A stretch of 64,000 bases of DNA, taken from NCBI RefSeq assembly GCF_052055585.1, contig NZ_CP170485.1, positions 372,001 to 436,000 of the forward strand, read 5' to 3'. Below the pieces are notes generated by a model. It searched no databases, was not told where the DNA came from, and was given only the letters and a program-made list of their open reading frames with translations. This DNA comes from Oceanicaulis sp052055585. Its GTDB lineage: Bacteria; Pseudomonadota; Alphaproteobacteria; Caulobacterales; Maricaulaceae. Below, in pieces: positions 18,657 through 27,185 of the stretch. The translations under genes were made by a program, and so were the position numbers. Within the stretch, counting starts at the first letter, position 1. Each line of letters opens with the position of its first letter.

Positions 18657-19297
18657 GAACGCAGAGCCTCGACGAAGGCGTCCGGTGAAAGATTCCATCC
18701 CAGCAGCTCGCGGCTTTCAGCGGTGATGCGCACTGCGCCCATATGCCCGGTCTTGACCTTGGCGTCCTCTTTCGAGGCGTCCTGTCCCGCCAGGAGCTCG
18801 TGATAATAGCGCAAGACGCCGTTCGAGGTGAGAATGAAGACGACCTTGTCCTCGCCCCGGTCGCGCGACACCGAATCCAGAACGCTGCGAGCGTTGGATT
18901 TGAGGGTCTCCACGGTCGGGCTCCAGCCTGCGCCGGTCGGAGCGATGGAGCGCTCCCGCCAGTCCGTGATGGCGCTTTCGCCCCAGCTTTCGGTGATCTC
19001 GGCGTCAGACTTGCCGCCCCAGACGCCGTAATCGATTTCCTTCAGGCGCTCATCGATCTCAACTTCACCCGTGAAGCCGCAGATTTCCGCCACAAGACGG
19101 GCGCCATGACGGGTGCGTTTGAGGGGGCCGGCCAGGATGCGGTCCGGCAGCTGATTGAGATCGCGCAGGGCTTCGCCCATGGCGCGCGATTGCTCCAGCC
19201 CCTTGTCGACCAGAGGCAGGTCTTCGTTCGCGCCAACCCAGACCGGGGTGTCCTCGGGGCCGAAGGTGTTGCCGTGGCGGGCCAGGATGAGCAGCAT
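18653..19297 (-). CDS. Histidine phosphatase (phosphoglycerate mutase-like) family protein
   Basis: 214 residues. LILARHGNTFGPED carries the RHG phosphohistidine motif (His near residue 8); GPLKRTRHGARLVA gives the conserved Arg; LKEIDYGVWGGKSDAEI the Glu region; FILTSNGVLRYYHELL is in the place of the second catalytic His segment but has SNG rather than the usual SHG, which would affect phosphatase activity. The stop/start junction with kdsB shares one base (TAATG), so it is co-translated with the Kdo activation gene. Substrate unknown; a sugar-phosphate in lipopolysaccharide synthesis is a guess from context. Confidence 0.87.
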   Translation of the reverse strand: MLLILARHGNTFGPEDTPVWVGANEDLPLVDKGLEQSRAMGEALRDLNQLPDRILAGPLKRTRHGARLVAEICGFTGEVEIDERLKEIDYGVWGGKSDAEITESWGESAITDWRERSIAPTGAGWSPTVETLKSNARSVLDSVSRDRGEDKVVFILTSNGVLRYYHELLAGQDASKEDAKVKTGHMGAVRITAESRELLGWNLSPDAFVEALRS

Positions 19298-20073
19298 TAG
19301 AGGATCTCTCCTTCGCGGGCGATGATCTCGGCGGCGACTTCGGCGTCGCGCGGGGAATCCACAGAATAGGGCGTGCGGCCGCGATACTCGGTCAGCACGA
19401 CCCGGATCGGGATGCCGTTTTCGAGCGCGCGCAACTGTTCCAGACTTTCGGTCAGCTCCAGCGGGCTGGGCTCAAGCCTGACCAGATCGGACAGCGTGTC
19501 GAAGCGATAGGCGTAAAGCCCGATATGCTTGTAGATCGGCAGGCCGGTGTTCTCGCGTTTGAACGGGATAATCGCCTTGGAGAAGTAGAGCGCGTTCATG
19601 GCCTTGTCGAAAACGACCGTGGTGCCGCCCACTTCGCCACGGCGCTTGGCTTCGCTCAGCTTGTCCAGCGCATCCTCGCTCAGCGCGACTGCAGGCGTGG
19701 CGAGTTTCAGTGTGGGGTCCGCCTTCATCGCAGCGGCGGCGGCGTCCACCACCCAGGGCGGGGTCAGCGGCGCATCGCCTTGCAGATTGACGATCACGTC
19801 GTCGGGTTTGGCGAAGTCCTTCACCGCTTCATAGGCGCGCTCGGTGCCGTTGCGGCAGCTTTCGGGCGTCATCACCGCTTCGCCGCCAAAGTCTTTGACC
19901 GCTTGCAGAATGCGGTCGTCATCGGTGGCCACAAGCACCCGATCAATGGCGGGCGCGGCTGCGGCCAGTCGGCGCACCCGTTCGACCATGGGCACGCCGG
20001 CGATTTCGTGAAGGGGCTTGCCGGGAAAACGTGTGGAGCCGTAACGGGCGGGAATAACGGCGATAACAGTCAT
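19297..20073 (-). CDS. kdsB: 3-deoxy-manno-octulosonate cytidylyltransferase
   Basis: 258 residues. Nucleotide-binding start VIAVIPARYGSTRFPGKPL, VLVATDDDRI, MTPESCRNGTERAYEA, VNLQGDAPL (metal site), YFSKAIIPFKR and YKHIGLYAYR, all family hallmarks. It activates Kdo as CMP-Kdo for the lipopolysaccharide inner core in the cytoplasm. In the QGD segment the usual following EP is replaced by AP (QGDAPL rather than QGDEPL), which is seen in some homologues. First gene of the minus-strand envelope group; divergent from yebC across a 190-nt gap. Confidence 0.95.
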   Translation of the reverse strand: MTVIAVIPARYGSTRFPGKPLHEIAGVPMVERVRRLAAAAPAIDRVLVATDDDRILQAVKDFGGEAVMTPESCRNGTERAYEAVKDFAKPDDVIVNLQGDAPLTPPWVVDAAAAAMKADPTLKLATPAVALSEDALDKLSEAKRRGEVGGTTVVFDKAMNALYFSKAIIPFKRENTGLPIYKHIGLYAYRFDTLSDLVRLEPSPLELTESLEQLRALENGIPIRVVLTEYRGRTPYSVDSPRDAEVAAEIIAREGEIL

Positions 20074-20264
20074 GGGGCGCCTTTAACGAGCATCAAAGCG
20101 GAGACTTCGGTTCAATGCCATGCCCCGCCGCTGAAGGCCAGTGCAGGCGCTGAGCGCTCAAGGTCTTGGCCGAAGCGCCCTCGATAGGGTAGAAGGCCCG
20201 CTCCAAGAATTCATGCGGCTTCGCAAAAGCCGTCGCGCCATTCGCCCACCCGGAGGTTTCGACC

Positions 20265-21035
20265 ATGGCCGGCCACTCAAAATGGGCCAATATCCAGCAC
20301 CGCAAAGGTCGCCAGGATAAGGCTCGCGCCAAACTGTTCTCGCGTTTGTCCAAGGAAATCATGGTCGCTGTGAAAATGGGCGGCCCGGATCCGGACATGA
20401 ACCCGCGCCTGCGCCTTGCCGTGCAGAACGCCAAGGGTCAGTCCATGCCCAAGGACAATATCGAACGCGCCATCAACAAGGCTGCGGGCGGTGATGCCGA
20501 AGAATACTTTGAAATCCGCTATGAGGGTTTCGGCCCGGCTGGCATCGGTCTGATCGTGGAAGCGTCCACGGACAACAAGAACCGCGCCGCCAGCGACATC
20601 CGCGCCGCTTTCTCCAAGAACGGCGGCAATCTGGGCGAGACCGGCTCGGTCAGCTTCATGTTCGACCAGCTGGGGGAGATTCGTTTCCCGGCTTCGGTTG
20701 CGGACGAGGAAGCCATGTTCGAAGCCGCCATCGAGGCGGGCGCCGAGGATGTGGTGCAGGAAGATCTCGTCGATGACGATGGCGAGCCTGCCCCTGAACA
20801 CGTCATCTACTGTGCGCGTGAAGACCTCGCCGAGGTCAGCAACGCCCTGCAGGAGACGTTCGGCGAAGCTAAGTCCGCCAACATCATCTGGAAGCCGCAA
20901 AACCTGATTGAGGTCACCGGCGACAAGGTTGCGACCGTGATGAAACTCATGGAAGCGCTTGAAGATCTCGATGACGTCAGCACGGTCTTCGCCAACTTCG
21001 ACATTTCTGACGAAGACATGGCCGCGCTCGATTGA
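20265..21035 (+). CDS. yebC: YebC/PmpR-family protein (TACO1 homologue)
   Basis: 256 residues starting MAGHSKWANIQHRKGRQDK, the invariant family opening. MPKDNIERAINKAAGG, YEGFGPAGIGLIVEASTDNKNR and LGETGSVSFMFDQLG match the three YebC domains. Members act as ribosome-associated factors helping translation of proline-rich stretches, and older reports describe DNA binding; both are family knowledge. In many bacteria yebC neighbours ruvC; here ruvCAB is 11 kb away and yebC is followed by cmk with a TGATG overlap. Confidence 0.96.
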   Translation: MAGHSKWANIQHRKGRQDKARAKLFSRLSKEIMVAVKMGGPDPDMNPRLRLAVQNAKGQSMPKDNIERAINKAAGGDAEEYFEIRYEGFGPAGIGLIVEASTDNKNRAASDIRAAFSKNGGNLGETGSVSFMFDQLGEIRFPASVADEEAMFEAAIEAGAEDVVQEDLVDDDGEPAPEHVIYCAREDLAEVSNALQETFGEAKSANIIWKPQNLIEVTGDKVATVMKLMEALEDLDDVSTVFANFDISDEDMAALD

Positions 21036-21679
21036 TGACCGGCTCATCGCGCTCCGTGATTATCGCCGTTGATGGTCCGCTTGCCTCAGGCAAGGGGACC
21101 ATTGCGCGCGCGCTCGGGGCGCGGTTCGGCGTGCCGCATCTGGATACCGGCGCGCTCTATCGCGCGGTCGCGGTCGCCATGATCGAGGCCGGCCTGCCGC
21201 CTGAAGACGCCGACGCGGCGGAACAGGCGGCGCGTACGCTGGACGTGAGCGCCATTGATGAAAGCAAGATCCGTACGGCGGGCGCCGGCGTCGCCGCCAG
21301 CGTGGTTTCCGCCCACCCCAAAGTCCGCGCAGCGCTTCTGGATGTGCAGCGCACTTTCGCCAACCAGCCCGGCGGCGCTGTGCTGGATGGCCGCGATATC
21401 GGTACGGTGATCTGCCCGGATGCGGATGTGAAACTGTTCGTCACCGCGGACGAGGAATCCCGCGCCTGGCGGCGCCGGGCCGAGCTCGTCAATCGCGGCG
21501 AAGAGATCAGCTTCGAGCAGGTGCTGGGCCAGCTGCGACAGCGTGATGCGCGGGATGCCAGCCGGGCCGATGCGCCAATGCTGAAGGCGGATGACGCCAT
21601 CGAGCTCGACACTTCAGAGATGTCGGTCGACGAGGCGGTCCGCGAAGCGATCCGGCTGGTGGAAGCGAAGTTGGGGTAA
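21035..21679 (+). CDS. cmk: Cytidylate kinase
   Basis: 214 residues. P-loop IIAVDGPLASGKGTIARAL, HLDTGALYRAVA (CMP site), LDGRDIGTVICPDADVKLFVTA and LVNRGEEISFEQVLGQLRQRDARDASR (lid) identify CMP kinase, which phosphorylates CMP and dCMP. The PLASGKGT P-loop has Leu-Ala where PAASGKGT is common. ATG at 21035 overlaps the yebC stop. In related genomes cmk lies between aroA and rpsA; neither is here. Convergent with the lipase gene over a 39-nt hairpin-containing gap. Confidence 0.95.
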   Translation: MTGSSRSVIIAVDGPLASGKGTIARALGARFGVPHLDTGALYRAVAVAMIEAGLPPEDADAAEQAARTLDVSAIDESKIRTAGAGVAASVVSAHPKVRAALLDVQRTFANQPGGAVLDGRDIGTVICPDADVKLFVTADEESRAWRRRAELVNRGEEISFEQVLGQLRQRDARDASRADAPMLKADDAIELDTSEMSVDEAVREAIRLVEAKLG

Positions 21680-21706
21680 TCCTGGCCGCTTGAGGACGGC
21701 CAGGAT
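21679..21706. terminator. Hairpin between convergent cmk and lipase gene
   Basis: ATCCTGGCCG (21679-21688) pairs perfectly with CGGCCAGGAT (21697-21706) around an 8-nt loop, starting on the last base of the cmk stop and ending 13 nt before the end of the opposite gene. No T-tract on either strand, so intrinsic termination is uncertain. Confidence 0.45.
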
Positions 21707-21718
21707 CAAGGCCGGTGT

Positions 21719-23542
21719 CTAGAAGCCCATCCGCACCTGCAAGCGCGCCTGAAGGCTTTCCGTTCCATCCCCGGTGCGGCCTGCTGCGGTCAGGGCGACG
21801 CTGATCCGCTCGCTGATCCGGCCCTCATAGCCCAGCTGCGCCCGGACAAGGCCATCCTCATTCCCGCCCACACGCGCCGTGGACAGGTCGACATCATTGA
21901 GCAGGACGCCCAGCGTGCGTTCCGCGTCGTCCTCGCTTTCATAGGCGAGGCCGACCTGCAGGACGCCAGCATCTGACACCTGCCATTCCGCCCGGACGCC
22001 CGCTTCATAGAGCGTGCTGCTGAAGTCGGTGTCCTGATAGCGCCCGGCGAGAAGCGGGCCCTGCTCAACATTTGACGCCAGGTCGTAATCGGTGAAGACG
22101 CCCCGCAGATAGGGTGTGAGCTCAAACCCCTCCGCGATGGCGAACCCGACCCCGGCTTCCAGGGCGGTGAAGCTGTGATCAATCGCCCAGGCCCCGGACA
22201 CCGCATTTCGGGGCGCAAAGCCCGTTGCGCGTAGCGTATCCATATCCGTCCGGCCAAGACCGGCTGCGCCCATCAGATAGAAAGCGCCGGTCGACCAGCC
22301 GCCATGCACGGCGACTGCGAAAGTCTCCGCTTCGCCTGAAGCGGCGAGCACGCTGCTAACATCACTGCTGGTGTCAGCATAGCTGATGCGGCCGCCCGTG
22401 AAGAAGCCATTGCCGAGATTGGCGTTAAAGCCCCCGGACACGGTCCAGCCGTCATAGTCCACGCCTGCGCTGTCGCCCTCGGCGTCAACCGAGCCATCCA
22501 GCCAGCCGCCAGTCAGATAGGCGCCGGTTTCAGCCTGTCCGCGTCCGGCCGCATCCAGAGCATCCACGATCAGATGGCGACTGACCTGATAGGCGTGCTC
22601 GGACAGGCCGCCTGCGCTTTGCGCGGCATAGTCGTCATTCGCCCCGCTTGCGATGACGAAAGCGGCCAGCATGGCGTGAGACTGGGTTGTGGGGTGAACG
22701 CCGTCATAGTCCTGCCAGTCAGACGGGCAAGCATCCAGCAACAGGCCCTGGCTGACGCAATCAAGGCGCACCTCGCTGAAACCATACGCAGCCGGATCGG
22801 AATAGAGATCGAGCAGCAGGTCCTCGACATTGATGTAAAGCACGTCTGCGCCGTACTGGGCGGAGATGGCCGCATCCACGCCGCGAAGCCCCAGATTGAA
22901 CTGGGAAGCAGCGAGGTCGAATTGGGCGTCAAACGGGGCGGGCGCCTCAACAGACGTGCCGATCGGCGGCAGTCCGAACAGCACGAAGCGCTGTGCGCCG
23001 GCCTCAGCCAGGGTCGCCAGTGTCTGCTGGATGTCCGCGACGCCCTGGTCAATATCCAGCGTGCCGCTGCCGCTCAGCGCGGACAGGAAGTTGTTCCCCC
23101 CGATCCAGATCGAGAAAATATCCGAGCTAGTGGGCGCGGCGATGCTGCCATTGGCCACCCCTGCCGCGTAGAACTGGGCCTGCTCGATCGAGCCGGGCAG
23201 GATGGGGCCGCCGGGACTGCTGGCGAAGCCATAGGTGCGGGCCCCGCCATGGGCGAAGTTGATGCCGTTGGCGGCGTCGCCAACAATCGCGGACAGGAAG
23301 GGCGACAGGGCCAGCGTGTCACCGGTCAGATATTCGTGCCAGACAGGCCCGTTGGAGAATCGGCCATTGAAGTGGACCGGCGGTCCGCCAGCTCCCACCG
23401 CCAAAAACACATTGCCCGTATCTGACAGGCTGTCGCCGAACACATAAGACTTGCCAGCGGTGAAATCCCAAGTCTGAGCAAGCGATGGTGCAGATGCGAA
23501 GGACAGGGCGGCCAAAGAGGCCCCCATGATTTGTTTAAACAT
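21719..23542 (-). CDS. GDSL-type esterase/lipase autotransporter
   Basis: 607 residues. A signal peptide (MFKQIMGASLAALSFASAPS, cleavage near SLAQ) is followed by a GDSL hydrolase passenger: YVFGDSLSDTGN (Ser 38), ANGINFAHGGA (Gly block), IWIGGNNF (Asn block) and DYDGVHPTTQSH (Asp/His). The last 270 or so residues alternate polar and hydrophobic short strands and end in a terminal Phe (LQVRMGF), as outer-membrane autotransporter barrels do. An EstA-like surface lipase is expected. GGGGAGGAGC ahead of the ATG at 23542 fixes the start; a frame continuing to 23629 lacks a site. Upstream DNA is AT-rich (23560-23650), likely the promoter. Confidence 0.92.
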   Translation of the reverse strand: MFKQIMGASLAALSFASAPSLAQTWDFTAGKSYVFGDSLSDTGNVFLAVGAGGPPVHFNGRFSNGPVWHEYLTGDTLALSPFLSAIVGDAANGINFAHGGARTYGFASSPGGPILPGSIEQAQFYAAGVANGSIAAPTSSDIFSIWIGGNNFLSALSGSGTLDIDQGVADIQQTLATLAEAGAQRFVLFGLPPIGTSVEAPAPFDAQFDLAASQFNLGLRGVDAAISAQYGADVLYINVEDLLLDLYSDPAAYGFSEVRLDCVSQGLLLDACPSDWQDYDGVHPTTQSHAMLAAFVIASGANDDYAAQSAGGLSEHAYQVSRHLIVDALDAAGRGQAETGAYLTGGWLDGSVDAEGDSAGVDYDGWTVSGGFNANLGNGFFTGGRISYADTSSDVSSVLAASGEAETFAVAVHGGWSTGAFYLMGAAGLGRTDMDTLRATGFAPRNAVSGAWAIDHSFTALEAGVGFAIAEGFELTPYLRGVFTDYDLASNVEQGPLLAGRYQDTDFSSTLYEAGVRAEWQVSDAGVLQVGLAYESEDDAERTLGVLLNDVDLSTARVGGNEDGLVRAQLGYEGRISERISVALTAAGRTGDGTESLQARLQVRMGF

Positions 23543-23698
23543 TTTGCTCCTCCCCAGAGCGCATTCATATGGCGCGTTTTTTATTTTTTGCGCGACATGA
23601 TTAGCTGTCTTTAACTGTGTTCTTGTCAAGTATTGTGGTTTTCATTCGAGCGGCGCTGAGGCGTGGCGAAACCCGAAAAAACGGCTTAGCGTCTGGGA

Positions 23699-24517
23699 AT
23701 GGTTGAGCTTTCCCCTCTCGGTTTTGGCGTATCCGGCGCCCATGGCACGCCCCTCTTGCCGGCGTCGCAAACCCAGGCGTTGATCGAGGCGGCTGTGGCG
23801 GGCGGCGTGCGCTATTTCGATACCGCGCCGTCCTATGGCGCAGGGGAGTGCGAGCGTCGTCTGGGGCGGGCGTTACGGGGGCTGGATCGGTCCGATCTCG
23901 TTATTTCCACCAAGGTCGGGCTGATGAGCCACGGCCTCTCAGGGCGTCGCCGGGACCTGTCTCCGGAAGGGATAGAAGCCAGCCTGCGTGCTTCCCTCGA
24001 TCGTCTGGGCGTGGAGGGCGTGGATCTGCTCATCATTCATGGCGCTGCGCTGCATGAGCTGACCTGGGAGTTGAAGCTGCGCCTTGATGCGCTGAAACAG
24101 GCTGGCGCCTTTCGCTGGCTGGGGGCGGCGGGCCGAACTGTAGCGCTCGACTGGGCGCTGGATGTGGGCATGTTCGATATGCTCATGGCGCCGGTGCATC
24201 CCTTTCTGGATGCGGCGGAGACCGCCACGCTTGATCGCGCCGCCGCTGCCGGCGTGGGCGTGGTCGCCATCGAAACGGCGGGGGATGCGCCGCCGGTTCT
24301 GCGCGCGCCCCGTACGCCGTCTGATCTGTATTCCCTGGGCCGGCGCTTGCGCGGCGTTCCTGCCGGTCGGGGCCGGATTGCGACCCCGGACGGGCTTGCG
24401 CAGGCGTTGAAGCGTCCGGGGGTTGTCAGCGCGCTGTTCACCACGACACGCCCGGCCCACCTTCAGAGCAACATTGCCCGGCTTGCGCACGCCCATGAAG
24501 ATGACGAAGCCGGGTAA
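23699..24517 (+). CDS. Aldo/keto reductase family protein
   Basis: 272 residues. FDTAPSYGAGECERRLG (Asp/Tyr of the tetrad, about residues 40-56), VISTKVGLMSHG (Lys) and VDLLIIHGAAL (His) form the catalytic set of the AKR barrel. The C-terminal third is short and ends SALFTTTRPAHLQSNIARL, which matches the family's NADPH-binding end. Related to the D-threo-aldose/pyridoxal-type reductases; substrate unknown. It may share the promoter gap with the divergent lipase gene. Confidence 0.88.
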   Translation: MVELSPLGFGVSGAHGTPLLPASQTQALIEAAVAGGVRYFDTAPSYGAGECERRLGRALRGLDRSDLVISTKVGLMSHGLSGRRRDLSPEGIEASLRASLDRLGVEGVDLLIIHGAALHELTWELKLRLDALKQAGAFRWLGAAGRTVALDWALDVGMFDMLMAPVHPFLDAAETATLDRAAAAGVGVVAIETAGDAPPVLRAPRTPSDLYSLGRRLRGVPAGRGRIATPDGLAQALKRPGVVSALFTTTRPAHLQSNIARLAHAHEDDEAG

Positions 24518-24626
24518 GGCTGAGCAGAAAGCGCATTAAGCCGCGCGGAAAAGATGACTTTTCGCCATTCTCCCGCTAATCGGTGGGGGATAGGTTTCAG
24601 GCGCAATGCGCCGGGTGGGAGAAACG

Positions 24627-25592
24627 ATGCAATCTGATCTGTTGGCGAAGCTCAAGGCTCTGGCTGAGCCAACGCGCCTGCGGATCGTGTCGCTCCTGTC
24701 CCAGGGTGAACTCACCGTCAGTGAAATCATGCAAGTGCTGGGGCAAAGTCAGCCGCGCATTTCACGCCATCTCAAACTTCTGGCCGATGCCGGTCTGTGC
24801 GAGCGCTTTCCTGAAGGCGGCTGGGTGTTCTATCGCCTAATGCGCACCGGGCCGGTCAGTCGCCTCGCGGCTTTGGTGGAGGAGTTCACCGAAGCCAACG
24901 AGCCCCAGGTGCATCGTGATCGCCAGCGCCTGCAGGAGCTCAAGCGCCTGCGCGCCGAGGAAGCGGCCAAGTATTTCGAAGCCGCCGCACAGGAATGGTC
25001 GACGATCCGCTCCCTTCACTTCTCTGAAGCTGCGGTGGAAGCAGCGATGGTGGAGCTCGCCGATGGGCGGCGCTTCCATCAGCATGTGGACGTGGGCACC
25101 GGGACGGGCCGGGTGCTCGAGCTGTTCATCGATCAGGCGGATGAAGGCATGGGCGTCGATCTCAGCCGCGAAATGCTCCATGTGGCGCGCGCCAAGCTGA
25201 CCGAGGCGGGCCTGTCCTCGCGCTTTGTGCGCCAGGCGGATGCGTCCGCCTTGCCGCTGGACGCCGGCGCTGCTGATCTCGTGACCCTGCATCAGGTGCT
25301 GCACTATCTGCCGGACCCGCAGGCGGCGCTGTCGGAATGCGCCCGCGTGCTGGCGCCCGGCGGTCTGCTTCTCGTGGTCGATTTCGCTGAGCACCATCAT
25401 GAAAGCCTGCGTCTGGAGCATCACCATCGCTGGCTCGGCTTCCCGCCTGCGCAAGTCACAGCCTGGCTTCAAACCAGCGGGCTCACCCTGAAATCGTTGC
25501 GCACGCTTCAACCAGAGGGCATTGAAGGCGGTCTGACGGTGTTGATCTGGGCGGCGGAGCGCCCGGTCGAGGGGGACGGGGATGACGCCTGA
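24627..25592 (+). CDS. ArsR-type HTH regulator fused to SAM methyltransferase
   Basis: 321 residues. Residues 1-90 are an ArsR winged helix (LAEPTRLRIVSLLSQGELTV, recognition helix LGQSQPRISRHLKLL). A basic linker follows and residues about 115-300 are a class I methyltransferase with motif I VDVGTGTGRVLEL (154-166), VDLSREML, ADASALPLDAGAADLV and LAPGGLLLVVDFAE. No metal-binding CxC is seen in the ArsR part. In several alphaproteobacteria this fusion neighbours methionine-cycle genes and is thought to sense SAM/SAH; here the next gene is pgi, overlapping by 11 nt. GGGAGA precedes the ATG at 24627; an ATG at 24606 would add seven residues. Confidence 0.92.
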   Translation: MQSDLLAKLKALAEPTRLRIVSLLSQGELTVSEIMQVLGQSQPRISRHLKLLADAGLCERFPEGGWVFYRLMRTGPVSRLAALVEEFTEANEPQVHRDRQRLQELKRLRAEEAAKYFEAAAQEWSTIRSLHFSEAAVEAAMVELADGRRFHQHVDVGTGTGRVLELFIDQADEGMGVDLSREMLHVARAKLTEAGLSSRFVRQADASALPLDAGAADLVTLHQVLHYLPDPQAALSECARVLAPGGLLLVVDFAEHHHESLRLEHHHRWLGFPPAQVTAWLQTSGLTLKSLRTLQPEGIEGGLTVLIWAAERPVEGDGDDA

Positions 25593-27114
25593 AACGGGTG
25601 TGAAGGCGATCGCCGGGACGCAAGCAGACGTCCAGATGGCGGACCTTCTTGACGACAAGGCGCGTGACGAGGCCCTGCAGTTTGAAGCGGCGGGGCTTTA
25701 TCTCGATCTGCGCCGTCAGAAGCTCGACCTTGATGGCTGGCGCGCGCTTCTGAAACAGGCGGAAGGTCTGAAGATCGACGCGCAGATCGCGCGTCTGTTT
25801 GCAGGCGAGATCGTCAATGGCACCGAGCAACGCCCCGCGCTGCACCCGGCTTGCCGCAACGCTGCGCTTTTAGGCGATGCCCCTGCGGGGGCGGCGCTGT
25901 CCGAGGCGCGCCAGAAAACCCGCGCCTTCGCCGAGCAGGTGGGGCGGCCTGACTGTCTGGACGGTCATCCGGTGCGCCGGATCGTCAATATCGGCATTGG
26001 CGGGTCCGATCTCGGTCCGCGTTTTGTCTATGATGCGCTCAAGGCTTTTCGGCGCGTCGGGATCGACACGCGCTTTGTGTCCAATCTTGATCCGGCTGAC
26101 CTTGATGATGCGCTGGAAGGCGCGGACGCCGAGACCACGCTGATCCTGGTGATCTCCAAATCTTTCACCACCCAGGAAACGTTGATGAATGCCCGCGCTG
26201 CCCGCGCGTGGATCGTCGAGCGTCTGGGGGAAGAGGGCGTGGCGCCGCGCTTCGCCGCCGCCACCGCCTGCCCGGACAAGGCGCGAGAGTTTGGCCTTGA
26301 AGAGGCGCGCATCTTCCCGTTCCCCGACGGTGTAGGTGGGCGTTATTCGCTCTGGTCCGCCGCCGGGCTGGCGCTCGAAGTCGGGCTGGGCGCGGAGGTG
26401 TTTGACCGCCTGCTGGCGGGCGCGCGGGCCATGGATGAGCATGTCGCGACGGCGCCGCTGGCGCGCAACATGCCCGTCGCTAAGGCGCTGATTGATGTGT
26501 TCAACCGCGCCGGTCGCGGTCTGCCGTCTCGTTGCGTGGCGGCCTATTCCTCCCGGCTTGAGCGGCTCGCGAGCTATCTCCAGCAGCTCGAAATGGAGAG
26601 CCTCGGCAAATCGGTGAACGCCGAAGGTGGGCCTCTGGCCGAGAGCCATTGCGGGCCGCTCGTCTGGGGCGGACGCGGGTCAGACCTGCAGCATTCGGTA
26701 TTCCAGTGGCTGCATCAGGGGCTCGATGAAGCCCCCGTCGATTTCATCGCGATTGCGGATCATGGCCGCACGGATGAACGCGTGCGCGCGCTCAACGCCA
26801 ATCTCGCCGCCCAGGGCGCCGCCCTGACCCATGGCCGGGTTGGCGAGGGTGAGCTGGCTGCGCACACCGCCATTGCTGGGGGGCGGGCCAGCGCCACCTT
26901 CGTCATGGAGACGCTGAGCCCCGAAGCCCTCGGCGCGCTTCTGGCCCTGCACGAGCACAAGGTTTTCGTCGAGGCGTTGTTTTATGGCCTCAACCCGTTT
27001 GACCAATGGGGCGTCGAGCTGGGCAAAAGCCTTGCCCGCTCCATCCTTTCCGGCGACATGGCCGGGTTTGACGGTCCGGCACGGGACCTGACGCACAGAT
27101 TGGGCCTTGATTGA
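25582..27114 (+). CDS. pgi: Glucose-6-phosphate isomerase
   Basis: 510 residues. NIGIGGSDLGPRFVYDAL, VISKSFTTQETLMNA, GVGGRYSLWSAAGL, ESLGKSVN and GPLVWGGRGSDLQHSVFQWLHQG (with the catalytic His) are the PGI signatures; the C-terminal KVFVEALFYGLNPFDQWGVELGK is also invariant, with the base Lys. It interconverts glucose-6-phosphate and fructose-6-phosphate. Starts inside the 3' end of the ArsR-methyltransferase gene, so the two are probably one operon. tkt follows after 71 nt. Confidence 0.97.
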   Translation: MTPETGVKAIAGTQADVQMADLLDDKARDEALQFEAAGLYLDLRRQKLDLDGWRALLKQAEGLKIDAQIARLFAGEIVNGTEQRPALHPACRNAALLGDAPAGAALSEARQKTRAFAEQVGRPDCLDGHPVRRIVNIGIGGSDLGPRFVYDALKAFRRVGIDTRFVSNLDPADLDDALEGADAETTLILVISKSFTTQETLMNARAARAWIVERLGEEGVAPRFAAATACPDKAREFGLEEARIFPFPDGVGGRYSLWSAAGLALEVGLGAEVFDRLLAGARAMDEHVATAPLARNMPVAKALIDVFNRAGRGLPSRCVAAYSSRLERLASYLQQLEMESLGKSVNAEGGPLAESHCGPLVWGGRGSDLQHSVFQWLHQGLDEAPVDFIAIADHGRTDERVRALNANLAAQGAALTHGRVGEGELAAHTAIAGGRASATFVMETLSPEALGALLALHEHKVFVEALFYGLNPFDQWGVELGKSLARSILSGDMAGFDGPARDLTHRLGLD

Positions 27115-27185
27115 TTGTCTTCAGGGCTGTGTAAACACATTCCGGATACGCCCCCTCGCACCCGCGCTCTTAAAAGGCTTGCGAT

